NCBI GenBank assembly: GCA_944392815.1
Contig: CALXXY010000002.1
Location: forward strand, 62,001-126,000
Length of the DNA stretch: 64,000 bases
Direction: 5' to 3'
From: an uncultured Alphaproteobacteria bacterium
GTDB lineage: Bacteria; Pseudomonadota; Alphaproteobacteria; Rs-D84
Numbering within the stretch: position 1 is the stretch's first letter; every line of letters begins with the position of its first letter. Shown here in pieces: positions 15,168 through 23,275 of the stretch. The notes beneath the pieces were generated by a model that was not told where the DNA came from, did no database searches, and saw only the letters and a list, made by a program, of their open reading frames with translations. The translations under genes were made by a program, and so were the position numbers.

Positions 15168-16073
15168 CTATTCTTCTGTTGTTGAAATCACCAGAACACG
15201 ATTGCCCTTGTAAAATTTCGCATACGGAATTGGTGTCGCGCGCGCAAAATTACGCACCAACGCAGATGCCACATCGACAAAGCGTCCCTTGAACACAGCG
15301 CTGGCCTCTATGGGATATTCGCGCGATGTCGCCCAAACCAAATCCCAGCCCTCTTTATTACACCAATCTTGCAAAACCTGGCGCAAAGTTTGCCCATTGG
15401 CAACAACCCACGAACGCACCTGGTCGGTCAGGTTAACTGGTGCCTCGGCATCAGCAGAAATATCCACCGCAATTTCCGCATCCAGCGATTCCGCCTGCTC
15501 GTTGGCGGCGGCGATTTCTTCCTCACTCATGCCGAACTTGGCCATAAATGCCTCGTACCCATCGCGATAGTTATTACAATCCTGGCGTCCGCTGCGCGAC
15601 ACAGACAACACGGTACCCCCGTCGTCCTCCAGCATTTCACGGGACAGCAACGGCATTTCGGCGCCACTGGCACACGGGTCGTCAAACCCGGCCGGCACCT
15701 GGGATCCATGCAACATATTTGCGCCACCGGACCACCCGTTAAAATCACCGTCCGTCATGCGCCCCAGATTGAAATTATTTTCCACAACCAAATCCGCACC
15801 AATTTTTGACACAATGCGAATATTATCATCATTTTCGCCGCCCGAACATGTGCCATCATCGCACGCAATCGCAACATCAGCGTCCGACCCCGCGATTGGC
15901 CACACAGGAATTTCATTTTGAACATTCACATCAACCGTTTGCGTTTCCGTCACGATTGGGGTTGTGTCATAGTAAACCTCGGACGTGACGATTTGGGGCA
16001 ACTGTGTTTCTGCGGCAAAACAATATCCGGCCGCGGCTGCAAACATTGCGACAATTAAAAATTTGCGGAACAT
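15168..16073 (-). CDS. TcpQ/PilL C-terminal-domain periplasmic protein, secretin partner
   Basis: Signal peptide MFRKFLIVAMFAAAAGYCFA, then about 200 residues of acidic, low-complexity sequence with scattered Cys (about residues 70-170), then a C-terminal domain (about 215-300) of the TcpQ / PilL type: SWVVANGQTLRQVLQDWCNK, GWDLVWATSREYPIEAS, FKGRFVDVASALVRNF. In type IVb pili this domain assists secretin assembly (family knowledge). The gene immediately precedes the secretin on the same strand. The acidic linker could be proteolysed or bridge the periplasm. Assignment rests on domain pattern and neighbour; no enzymatic motif is present. Confidence 0.8.
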   Translation of the reverse strand: MFRKFLIVAMFAAAAGYCFAAETQLPQIVTSEVYYDTTPIVTETQTVDVNVQNEIPVWPIAGSDADVAIACDDGTCSGGENDDNIRIVSKIGADLVVENNFNLGRMTDGDFNGWSGGANMLHGSQVPAGFDDPCASGAEMPLLSREMLEDDGGTVLSVSRSGRQDCNNYRDGYEAFMAKFGMSEEEIAAANEQAESLDAEIAVDISADAEAPVNLTDQVRSWVVANGQTLRQVLQDWCNKEGWDLVWATSREYPIEASAVFKGRFVDVASALVRNFARATPIPYAKFYKGNRVLVISTTEE

Positions 16074-16239
16074 AAAAACTTCCTTTCCTGAATGTGTTAT
16101 TACATTTATTACATATTATTATAACAACTTGACCGAATCTGTGCAAGACGAAAACGCACCCCCGCAAAAGATAAAATCGCACGAATCGGCAAAAGATGCT
16201 ATACTGAACCAGATAACAAAAAATCATATGGGGTTATAT

Positions 16240-16788
16240 ATGTCAGAAACGTTAATTATTGCCGGAATTGCCGTTGTTTTATTGATTCAATTTGTATTGC
16301 TGTATTTTGCATTTACTGCGAACACACGCATGCGCGACATATCAAAAACATTAACGTATCAGTATAACTTGATTGTAAAAATCCAATCTGTATTAAAAAA
16401 TAAATCTGCGACAAATGCCGTCGCTGAAAATTCAGAAATGATTTACCAGGATTTATTACAAAATCTGATTCCGATTATGGCGGCAATTGACATTATGCCC
16501 CGCAATACGAATGAACACCCACTGTGGCGCGCATTGGGCGGCATTATGGACGAATACGCAAAAAATCCATTTGCATTGGAAAAATTACGCAGATGTATAA
16601 AACTGGACGCGGAAATCGCCCGCAGTGTCGACAACTATATGAACCGCGCGGACGCATTTTTGCACCACTTGACGACCACAGATCCCGATGGCATACTGGC
16701 TGGGACATTTACAGACGGTCTGTTGGGGCAATCATTAACATTTTTTGCCCAGGCAAAACAACTGGCCGCACAAACAACCGAACAATAA
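16240..16788 (+). CDS. Single-pass membrane protein of unknown function, 182 aa
   Basis: The start at 16240 gives an N-terminal membrane anchor (ETLIIAGIAVVLLIQFVLLYFAF) and a soluble helical domain of about 150 residues, with no signal-peptidase site. An ATG at 16228 would add four residues. GGGG lies just upstream as a weak ribosome-binding site, and a TATACT -10-like element is at 16200. The helical part contains DIMPRNTNEHPLWRALGG and no Cys. It is separated from sufB by only 3 nt, so it is likely co-transcribed with the SUF genes, but no link to Fe-S assembly is evident. Confidence 0.75.
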   Translation: MSETLIIAGIAVVLLIQFVLLYFAFTANTRMRDISKTLTYQYNLIVKIQSVLKNKSATNAVAENSEMIYQDLLQNLIPIMAAIDIMPRNTNEHPLWRALGGIMDEYAKNPFALEKLRRCIKLDAEIARSVDNYMNRADAFLHHLTTTDPDGILAGTFTDGLLGQSLTFFAQAKQLAAQTTEQ

Positions 16789-16791
16789 CAG

Positions 16792-18123
16792 ATGCCCAGG
16801 TTATGTGAAAAAACTATTCGTGAAATATCTGCCGCCCGTGATGAACCCGCGTGGCTGCTGGATTGGCGCATGGCGGCATTTCACGCATGGAAAAAAATGC
16901 AGGAACCACACTGGGCGGAAATTGACTATGCGCCCATTAATTACGATGAATTAAATTACTATAACGAACCACGCCCAATTGATAATTCAGACCTGCGGGA
17001 AACATATGAAAAAATGGGACTGCCGGAACGCGAACAAAACGCATTACTGGGCATGGCAACGGACACCGTCATCGACAGTCGTTCTGTTCACACATCATAC
17101 ACAGACGAATTAAACAAATTGGGCATAATATTTCTGCCGTTTTCAGACGCAGTCAAACAACACCCCGATATCGTCAAAAAATATCTGGGCACAGTCGTCC
17201 CCGCCACGGACAATTTTTTCGCGGCCCTGAACGCGGCGGTATTTTCAGACGGCACGTTTGTATACGTGCCACCAAACACAACCTGCCCCATTGATTTGGC
17301 CAGTTATTTCAGAATCGAAACGGCCAAAATCGGCCAATTTGAACGAACATTAATAATTGCGGACACTGGCGCCAAATTAAGTTATATGGAGGGCTGCAGT
17401 GCCCCCCGTCGTCCCAACCACCAATTACACAGCGGTGTTGTGGAAATCATCGCGCACGCGGGCGCAACTGTAAAATACGCCACTGTGCAAAATTGGTATG
17501 CCGGCGATTTATCCAACAAAAACAAAACATCGGGTGGCATATTAAACTTCGTCACAAAACGCGGCAAATGCGATGAAAACGCCCACCTGGATTGGACCCA
17601 GGTTGAAATTGGCGCGGCCATGACATGGAAATATCCGTCCACTGTTTTGGCGGGCAATGGCGCCCAATCTGATTTTTATTCATTGGCCATAACCCGCGGC
17701 GCGCAACAGGCCGACACAGGCACCAAAATGATTCACATTGGCGATAACACAATATCTAATATAGTATCCTATGGCGTGGCATTGGACGCATCGCGCCAAA
17801 CATTTCGCAGTTTGGTCAGTTTTACCGGTCACAACGGAAAAAACGCATCAAAATGCGACACGCGCCTGATTGGGTCAAATGCGGTGGCAAACACCCTGCC
17901 AACAATCGTGCATGGCAACGCTGATAATCAACAAAGTCACGAGGCCACCACCGGCGCCATCGACATACACCAATTACAATTTTTAATGGAATCAGGAATT
18001 GATGTCGACACAGCCACCGCCCTGATAATCGGTGCCGCGGCTGCGCCTGTTATATCACGATTACCGATGGAATTTTTGGTTGAATCAAAACAGTTAATTC
18101 AAATGGCATTGGAACGAAAATGA
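16792..18123 (+). CDS. sufB: Fe-S cluster assembly scaffold SufB
   Basis: Core scaffold of the SUF system on which clusters form, in complex with SufC. The N-terminal region has SAARDEPAWLLDWRMAAFHA and EPHWAEIDYAPINYDELNYY as in SufB. The beta-helix core has MEGCSAPRR, KYATVQNWY, GAMTWKYPSTVL and SKCDTRLIGSNAVANTLP; the Cys in SKCD aligns with the conserved C405 of E. coli SufB. 443 aa is shorter than the usual 470-495, mostly at the N-terminus. It overlaps sufC by 4 bp (ATGA). No sufD follows, which is unusual for a proteobacterium. Confidence 0.95.
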   Translation: MPRLCEKTIREISAARDEPAWLLDWRMAAFHAWKKMQEPHWAEIDYAPINYDELNYYNEPRPIDNSDLRETYEKMGLPEREQNALLGMATDTVIDSRSVHTSYTDELNKLGIIFLPFSDAVKQHPDIVKKYLGTVVPATDNFFAALNAAVFSDGTFVYVPPNTTCPIDLASYFRIETAKIGQFERTLIIADTGAKLSYMEGCSAPRRPNHQLHSGVVEIIAHAGATVKYATVQNWYAGDLSNKNKTSGGILNFVTKRGKCDENAHLDWTQVEIGAAMTWKYPSTVLAGNGAQSDFYSLAITRGAQQADTGTKMIHIGDNTISNIVSYGVALDASRQTFRSLVSFTGHNGKNASKCDTRLIGSNAVANTLPTIVHGNADNQQSHEATTGAIDIHQLQFLMESGIDVDTATALIIGAAAAPVISRLPMEFLVESKQLIQMALERK

Positions 18124-18812
18124 AAAAAAATTATATTTTGGAAATAAAAAATTTATCAGTGTCACTGAACGGCAAACCATTGCTGACGGACATTAATATG
18201 TCGGTCGCGCAGAATGCGCGTCATCTGTTGGCGGGCCGGAACGGTTCGGGCAAATCCACCCTGGTCGCCGCGATATCCGGCAACCCGGAATATACAGTTG
18301 ACAACGGCACTATCATTTTCGATGGCCGCGATATAACCCACGAAAACACAACCACGCGCGCATTGTTGGGGATTTTTGTCGGCGCACAAAACGTGCCCGA
18401 AATTCCGGGGTTAACGGTGCTTTCTTTCCTGAAACACAGCGCGTCTGCACACCATCATTTTAACACAGGTCGCGATTTATCCATGGGCGAATTTTTAACC
18501 CAACTGGAATCTGTACGCACAAAACTGGACATTCCCAAAGAATGGCTGAATCGCAGTATCAACGTCGGTTTTTCTGGCGGTGAACGGAAACGATTAATGT
18601 TATTACGCCTGATGATGACCAATCCAAAATTTGCAATATTGGACGAACCTGATTCCGGGGCGGACACAACTGTCCAGCGGCAAATTGTGGACACAATACG
18701 CGAAATGCACGACACAACATTTTTATTCATCAGCCACCAAAAAAACTTTACAGATTTAATTCAACCGTCGGACATTACAACTTTGTCGAATGGCAAAGTT
18801 ATGATAAAATAA
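18120..18812 (+). CDS. sufC: Fe-S cluster assembly ATPase SufC
   Basis: Soluble ABC-type ATPase that drives conformational change of the SufB scaffold. Walker A is GRNGSGKST (the family usually has GPNGSGKST), the ABC signature is FSGGERKR and Walker B is FAILDEPDSGAD, followed by the H-loop SHQKN. 230 aa is slightly short of the usual 245-255. Translational coupling with sufB through an ATGA overlap suggests strict co-expression. The SUF desulfurase genes sit 19 kb away. Confidence 0.95.
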   Translation: MKKNYILEIKNLSVSLNGKPLLTDINMSVAQNARHLLAGRNGSGKSTLVAAISGNPEYTVDNGTIIFDGRDITHENTTTRALLGIFVGAQNVPEIPGLTVLSFLKHSASAHHHFNTGRDLSMGEFLTQLESVRTKLDIPKEWLNRSINVGFSGGERKRLMLLRLMMTNPKFAILDEPDSGADTTVQRQIVDTIREMHDTTFLFISHQKNFTDLIQPSDITTLSNGKVMIK

Positions 18813-18843
18813 CCATAATGACATTATTTTAATGGGGGAAAAT

Positions 18844-19746
18844 ATGGCACATAAAAAATCACAATCTGTTTTGTCATGGACACTGTGGCACCCGATAAAA
18901 TTCGCGTTGATTGCATTTGTGTTCATTGTGTTGATTACAGCATTATTGGGCATATTTAACACAGGTGACGTCGGTTGGCCGATTTCTGCCGGGGTATTAA
19001 CGGCAATTTTGTTGGCGGCACTGATAACATTCCGCACAATGCCACGCACCAACATGGACAGAACAGGATTTGTCGCACTGAATAATTTACAAATTCCAAT
19101 CGTCACAACTTTGTTTTTAATTTCAGCATTGGCCATAGACACATATCGACATCAAATCACCACACAATTAACATGGCTAAGCATTACAAACAACGCATTA
19201 TTAATAGCAATCATAATATTGGCGGGATTATTTTATATGTACCTGTGCGGTGTATTTTTCACAAATGTGTATGCGAAATATTTACGCTGTCGCGATATGG
19301 GCCTGGCACCATGGAAAATTATTTGCTCTATGCCATTTGGGTTCGGATTACTGTGGATACCGGGATATTTTCTGGCCGATAAAAACAAACCAACACCGGC
19401 CGTCACCATAAACACAACATGGTATTCTAAATTTACCAATTGGCTGGCCGCATCGCCGGCATATACAACATTGGCGTTTGTGCTGATTACAATTTATTCA
19501 GGTTTTTTCTATGGTTTTAATATGGCAACATTGACCATGATATCGGCGGTCATATTCGCATTATGGTACCGTATTGCCGGCCTGTCATCGTTCAGGGGTC
19601 ACATGAAAAAACAATATCCATACGTTGCAATAGTGGCAAATATTTTGACCATTATCGGCCTGATGATATTTTTCACTTCATCGGTAAACTCGGCCGCAAA
19701 TATCGCAATGAACATCAGCGATATTGCACCAACAAACGTACAGTAA
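18844..19746 (+). CDS. Polytopic membrane protein of unknown function, 300 aa
   Basis: The start at 18844 follows GGGGGA at good spacing. About eight hydrophobic segments are visible, for example PIKFALIAFVFIVLITALLG, ALLIAIIILAGLFYMYLCG and ANILTIIGLMIFFT. There is a short basic N-terminus (MAHKKSQ) and no signal peptidase site. The loop YAKYLRCRDMG-LAPWKIICSMPFG is the most polar part. I see no transporter or enzyme motif. It follows sufC by 31 nt and precedes the AI-2E family gene by 45 nt, all on one strand, so an operon is likely. Confidence 0.8.
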   Translation: MAHKKSQSVLSWTLWHPIKFALIAFVFIVLITALLGIFNTGDVGWPISAGVLTAILLAALITFRTMPRTNMDRTGFVALNNLQIPIVTTLFLISALAIDTYRHQITTQLTWLSITNNALLIAIIILAGLFYMYLCGVFFTNVYAKYLRCRDMGLAPWKIICSMPFGFGLLWIPGYFLADKNKPTPAVTINTTWYSKFTNWLAASPAYTTLAFVLITIYSGFFYGFNMATLTMISAVIFALWYRIAGLSSFRGHMKKQYPYVAIVANILTIIGLMIFFTSSVNSAANIAMNISDIAPTNVQ

Positions 19747-19791
19747 AAAACGCGCTGGATACACGCCCACGCGGCACACAGGGGGAACAAC

Positions 19792-20838
19792 ATGAACGGA
19801 ATAATATTATTTATCGCATTAATTTTATTTTTGTGGTTGGGGCGTTCTATTTTAATTCCATTACTGGTGGCAACATTTTTGTGGTATTTAATCAACGCAA
19901 CCGCCACATACGTGCGTAAATTGTTCCCATTTAATAATGATGACGCACGCGCCGCCCGTCCAATTGCCGCACGCGCATTTGATTGGACATCAAATATTTT
20001 ATCGGTATTGGCCATGTGTGGGTTGCTGTATTTCTTTGCAACACAAATTCAGCCGATGTTCCGCGAATTGGTGGTGGCACTGCCCGAATTACAACACAAA
20101 TTCGTGCAATTTGGAAATTATCTGTCACAGTCATTGGGATTGCGCTTTGACGCGGGCATGATACCAAACATAGCCAACATAGCGGCCGGCATTGGCGCGT
20201 CTGTCGCCGGCATAGTAACATCCACGGGCATGATTTTGGTATACATGATATTTTTATTCGTGGAACAAAGTACATTTAACAAAAAATTTTCCGCATTAAT
20301 TACAAACAAACGCGAATATAAAAAGGCCCGCTTTATCGTCGACAGCATTGACGACAATATGAAAAAATATTTATTTATGAAAACATTGCTGTCGGGAATC
20401 ACAGGCGTGCTGTCATATTTCTGGCTGCAAATGATTGGTGTTGAATTTGCAGGAATCTGGGCATTTATCGTATTCGTCACCAGTTATATTCCAACAATCG
20501 GCGCAATCGTTGCGTGTGCATTGCCAATATTGTATTCATTGGTGACCGCCCCATCATTACAGCAACCATTATTAACGGCCGTTGGATTGATTGCACTGCA
20601 AATTATATTCGGCAATATATTGGAACCAAAATTAACGGGCAAAACTTTGAACCTGTCGACACTGGCGATATTAATAAACCTGGTATTTTGGGGAATGATT
20701 TGGGGCATTGCCGGCATGTTTTTCAGCGTACCGTTATTGGTGGCAATATTCATCATCACCGCCCAATTTGATTCCACACGTTGGATTGCGGTATTGCTGT
20801 CCGCGGACGGTAAAATCCCGGATAAAAACGAAGAATAA
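19792..20838 (+). CDS. AI-2E family transporter (PerM/UPF0118)
   Basis: Inner-membrane protein of the PerM / AI-2 exporter superfamily; members export autoinducer-2 or act as Na+/H+ antiporters, so the substrate is uncertain. About eight hydrophobic segments are present. The C-terminal half has the family pattern FIVFVTSYIPTIGAIVAC, GNILEPKLTGKTLNLSTLA and VFWGMIWGIAGMFFSVPL. Its 348 aa are typical. GGGGGAACA-ATG gives a good ribosome-binding site. It ends in a bidirectional terminator shared with ruvX. Confidence 0.85.
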   Translation: MNGIILFIALILFLWLGRSILIPLLVATFLWYLINATATYVRKLFPFNNDDARAARPIAARAFDWTSNILSVLAMCGLLYFFATQIQPMFRELVVALPELQHKFVQFGNYLSQSLGLRFDAGMIPNIANIAAGIGASVAGIVTSTGMILVYMIFLFVEQSTFNKKFSALITNKREYKKARFIVDSIDDNMKKYLFMKTLLSGITGVLSYFWLQMIGVEFAGIWAFIVFVTSYIPTIGAIVACALPILYSLVTAPSLQQPLLTAVGLIALQIIFGNILEPKLTGKTLNLSTLAILINLVFWGMIWGIAGMFFSVPLLVAIFIITAQFDSTRWIAVLLSADGKIPDKNEE

Positions 20839-20863
20839 AAAACGGTGCTATGTGCACCGTTTT
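20837..20863. terminator. Bidirectional terminator between the AI-2E gene and ruvX
   Basis: 10-bp perfect stem AAAACGGTGC / GCACCGTTTT, loop TATGT, A/T tracts on both sides. Confidence 0.85.
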
Positions 20864-20875
20864 CGCCATTTTTTA

Positions 20876-21328
20876 TTATTTCAAACGACGTATAACCGCA
20901 ATCGCATTTTCCAAAATCATACGCGCAGATTCCGAATCCAACCCGCGTTTTATATCAGAAATCCGAACCCGTCCCATATTTTCCTGGGCGGCATTACTGG
21001 TCAAAGTTTCATCAATAAACGCAACCGGCAAATCGACGTATGTGCACAGTTCCGCCGCACACGCGCGAACTGCATCGGTTGTATCGGACGCAGTTCCGTC
21101 CATTCGCAATGGCAACCCAAACACTATACCAACAACATTTTCTGCAGCGGCACAATCTGCAATCTGACGCGCAATGGATTTTTCGCCCCGCCCCGATAAA
21201 ATAGCGGGTCGCACAAACACAAATTCACGCGACGCGTCCGACACAGTAATCCCCGTGCGACGTGCGCCCCAATCAACACCCAATATGCGCCCAGCGCGCG
21301 GAAAATCGTTGAAATTCGGCAAAATCAT
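20876..21328 (-). CDS. ruvX: Putative pre-16S rRNA nuclease / Holliday-junction resolvase-like YqgF
   Basis: RNase H-fold nuclease implicated in 16S rRNA 5' maturation. The N-terminal strand has the catalytic Asp in RILGVDWGARRTGITVSD; then FGLPLRMDGT, FIDETLTSNAA (second acidic site) and a late LDSESARMILENA (third Asp). Its 150 aa are typical. It is divergent from gatC. Names in use are YqgF and RuvX; there is no ruvABC nearby. Confidence 0.93.
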   Translation of the reverse strand: MILPNFNDFPRAGRILGVDWGARRTGITVSDASREFVFVRPAILSGRGEKSIARQIADCAAAENVVGIVFGLPLRMDGTASDTTDAVRACAAELCTYVDLPVAFIDETLTSNAAQENMGRVRISDIKRGLDSESARMILENAIAVIRRLK

Positions 21329-21379
21329 TGTATAATTTCCCCTGATGTTTTATAGATTATAAACAGAATAGGATTCAAA

Positions 21380-21673
21380 ATGGCATTTAGCAAGCAACAA
21401 TTAAAAAAATTTGCTGATTTAATACGAATTGATATATCGGACGAAAAACTGGAACAAATGAATATTGATTCAGTTATCGACTGGCTGGACAAATTACAAA
21501 AAATCGACACAACGGGCGTCGACCCAATGTTAAACCCGGCCGAACACAAACTGCCCCGCCGTACGGACGTTGTGACCGACGGCAACATTCGCGATGCAGT
21601 TTTGGCAAATGATCCGGACACAGCCGGCGTATCACGCGGCTATTTCGCAGTACCAAAAGTAATGGACGAATAA
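21380..21673 (+). CDS. gatC: Asp-tRNA(Asn)/Glu-tRNA(Gln) amidotransferase subunit C
   Basis: Small subunit that wraps GatA and GatB. The N-terminal helices have LKKFADLIRIDISDEKLEQM, a central IDWLDKLQKIDTTGVDPM and a C-terminal segment LPRRTDVV, ending GYFAVPKVMDE, all canonical. Its 97 aa match the family. It precedes gatA by one base between stop and start, so translation is coupled. AGGATTCAAA-ATG supports the start. Confidence 0.95.
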   Translation: MAFSKQQLKKFADLIRIDISDEKLEQMNIDSVIDWLDKLQKIDTTGVDPMLNPAEHKLPRRTDVVTDGNIRDAVLANDPDTAGVSRGYFAVPKVMDE

Positions 21674-21674
21674 A

Positions 21675-23141
21675 ATGATTGATTTAACAATTACCGAAGC
21701 ATTAGAAAAATTAAAATCGCGTGAAATCAGCGCAACAGAACTGACACACGCATATTTGGAACGTATTGAAAAATATGGTGCGGATTTAAATTGCTATATA
21801 ACAACGACGCCCGAACGTGCCCTGGCGGACGCGGCCGCGTCCGACGCACGCTATGCCGCGGGCAATCCATTGCCTCTGGACGGGATCCCCATCGCGATGA
21901 AGGATTTATTTGCCACACGCGGCATTCGCACAACCGCCGCGTCACGCATGTTGGAAAATTTTGTTCCACAATACGAATCGACCGTATCGCAAAAATTTAT
22001 CGACGCCGGCACAGTCCTGCTGGGCAAAGCGAACCTGGACGAATTCGCAATGGGCACATTCAGTAAAACAAGTTTCTTTGGCGCACCCATAAATCCATGG
22101 CAAATGGAACGCAAATTAACAGCCGGCGGTTCATCTGGCGGCACAACCAGTGCGGTTGCGTCCGGCCTGGCCATTGGCGGCACGGGCACAGACACGGGCG
22201 GTTCGATTCGTTTTCCGGCGTCCATCACCGGCCTGGTCGGAATGAAACCGACATACGGCCTGTGCAGTCGTTGGGGCTGCGTTGCATTCGCGTCCAGTTT
22301 GGACACCCCCGGCCCAATCGCCCGCACGGTTGATGATGCTGCGTTATTATTAAGTGCCATGGCCGGCCACGATCCAAAGGATTCAACCAGCGCTGATGCC
22401 GGATTTCATGCACATACACCGCTTTCACCAATTTTGGGTGACGGGAAAAAATTGCGTATCGGCATAATCAAAGAATTTGCCGACGTTGAAATTTCACCGG
22501 ACATGAAACGCATATTTGACGCACGTGTTGCCGATTTAAAATCATTGGGCGCAGACGTCGTCGAAGTATCCATACCAAACATTTTGGACGCATTGGCGGC
22601 ATACTATATCATCGCCCCGGCCGAGGCATCATCAAACCTGGCGCGCTATGACGGCATGCGTTATGGCCTGCGTGTGGACGGCACTGATTTAATCGACACA
22701 TATAAAAAGACACGCGCCGCCGGTTTCGGGACCGAAGTTCAACGCCGTATGATTATTGGCACGGCCGTGTTATCCAGCGAATCGTACGAGGTTTATTTTA
22801 TGCAGGCCGCACGCGTTCGTCGCATGATAGCAGACAGTTTCAACGCCGCATTTGAACAGTGCGACCTGATACTGTGCCCTGCGGGCGCAGGCACCGCAAT
22901 GCCATTGGATTCAGATTTAACGCCACTGGAATATTATGCGTTGGATTTGTTCACAGTTGCGATGAACCTGGCCGGTGTGCCGGCATGCAGCGTACCGGCT
23001 GGAATCGCCGAAAACGGTTTACCACTGGGCATGCAGGTTGTCGGTCGCCGCTTTGACGATATGCGCGTTATGCAATTGGCAAAACATATCGAACAATTCG
23101 CCGGCGTCGATAATCGTCCAACAAAAATAATGGGGAAATAA
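21675..23141 (+). CDS. gatA: Asp-tRNA(Asn)/Glu-tRNA(Gln) amidotransferase subunit A
   Basis: Amidase subunit that releases ammonia from glutamine for transamidation of misacylated tRNA. It contains the Ser-cisSer-Lys triad: Lys in IAMKDLFATRG, cis-Ser and nucleophile Ser in AGGSSGGTTSAVASG and GTDTGGSIRFPAS. Its 488 aa are typical. With gltX in the same window, it fits indirect charging of tRNA-Gln. The gene ends 5 nt before an antisense tRNA-Phe. Confidence 0.97.
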   Translation: MIDLTITEALEKLKSREISATELTHAYLERIEKYGADLNCYITTTPERALADAAASDARYAAGNPLPLDGIPIAMKDLFATRGIRTTAASRMLENFVPQYESTVSQKFIDAGTVLLGKANLDEFAMGTFSKTSFFGAPINPWQMERKLTAGGSSGGTTSAVASGLAIGGTGTDTGGSIRFPASITGLVGMKPTYGLCSRWGCVAFASSLDTPGPIARTVDDAALLLSAMAGHDPKDSTSADAGFHAHTPLSPILGDGKKLRIGIIKEFADVEISPDMKRIFDARVADLKSLGADVVEVSIPNILDALAAYYIIAPAEASSNLARYDGMRYGLRVDGTDLIDTYKKTRAAGFGTEVQRRMIIGTAVLSSESYEVYFMQAARVRRMIADSFNAAFEQCDLILCPAGAGTAMPLDSDLTPLEYYALDLFTVAMNLAGVPACSVPAGIAENGLPLGMQVVGRRFDDMRVMQLAKHIEQFAGVDNRPTKIMGK

Positions 23142-23145
23142 AAAA

Positions 23146-23221
23146 TGGTGGCCAGAAGTGGAATCGAACCACTGACACAGGGATTTTCAGTCCCTTGCTC
23201 TACCAACTGAGCTATCTGGCC
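23146..23221 (-). tRNA. tRNA-Phe (anticodon GAA)
   Basis: The minus strand reads GGCCAGATAGCTCAGTTGGT at the 5' end, an anticodon loop with GAA within CTGAAAATC, GGTTCGATTCC in the T arm and an encoded CCA. All 76 nt fold as a cloverleaf with a 7-bp acceptor stem (GGCCAGA / TCTGGCC). It lies in antisense orientation between gatA and gatB, with its own promoter at 23234-23262. Confidence 0.97.
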
Positions 23222-23233
23222 AACGTGAGACGA

Positions 23234-23262
23234 ATAATAAAGTACCAAACGACAAAAAGCAA
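23234..23262 (-). promoter_or_regulatory. Promoter of tRNA-Phe
   Basis: On the minus strand: TTGCTT, 17-nt spacer, TATTAT, placed 12 nt before the tRNA 5' end. It overlaps the leader and ribosome-binding-site region of gatB on the other strand. Confidence 0.7.
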
Positions 23263-23275
23263 GGAAAAATAAAAA

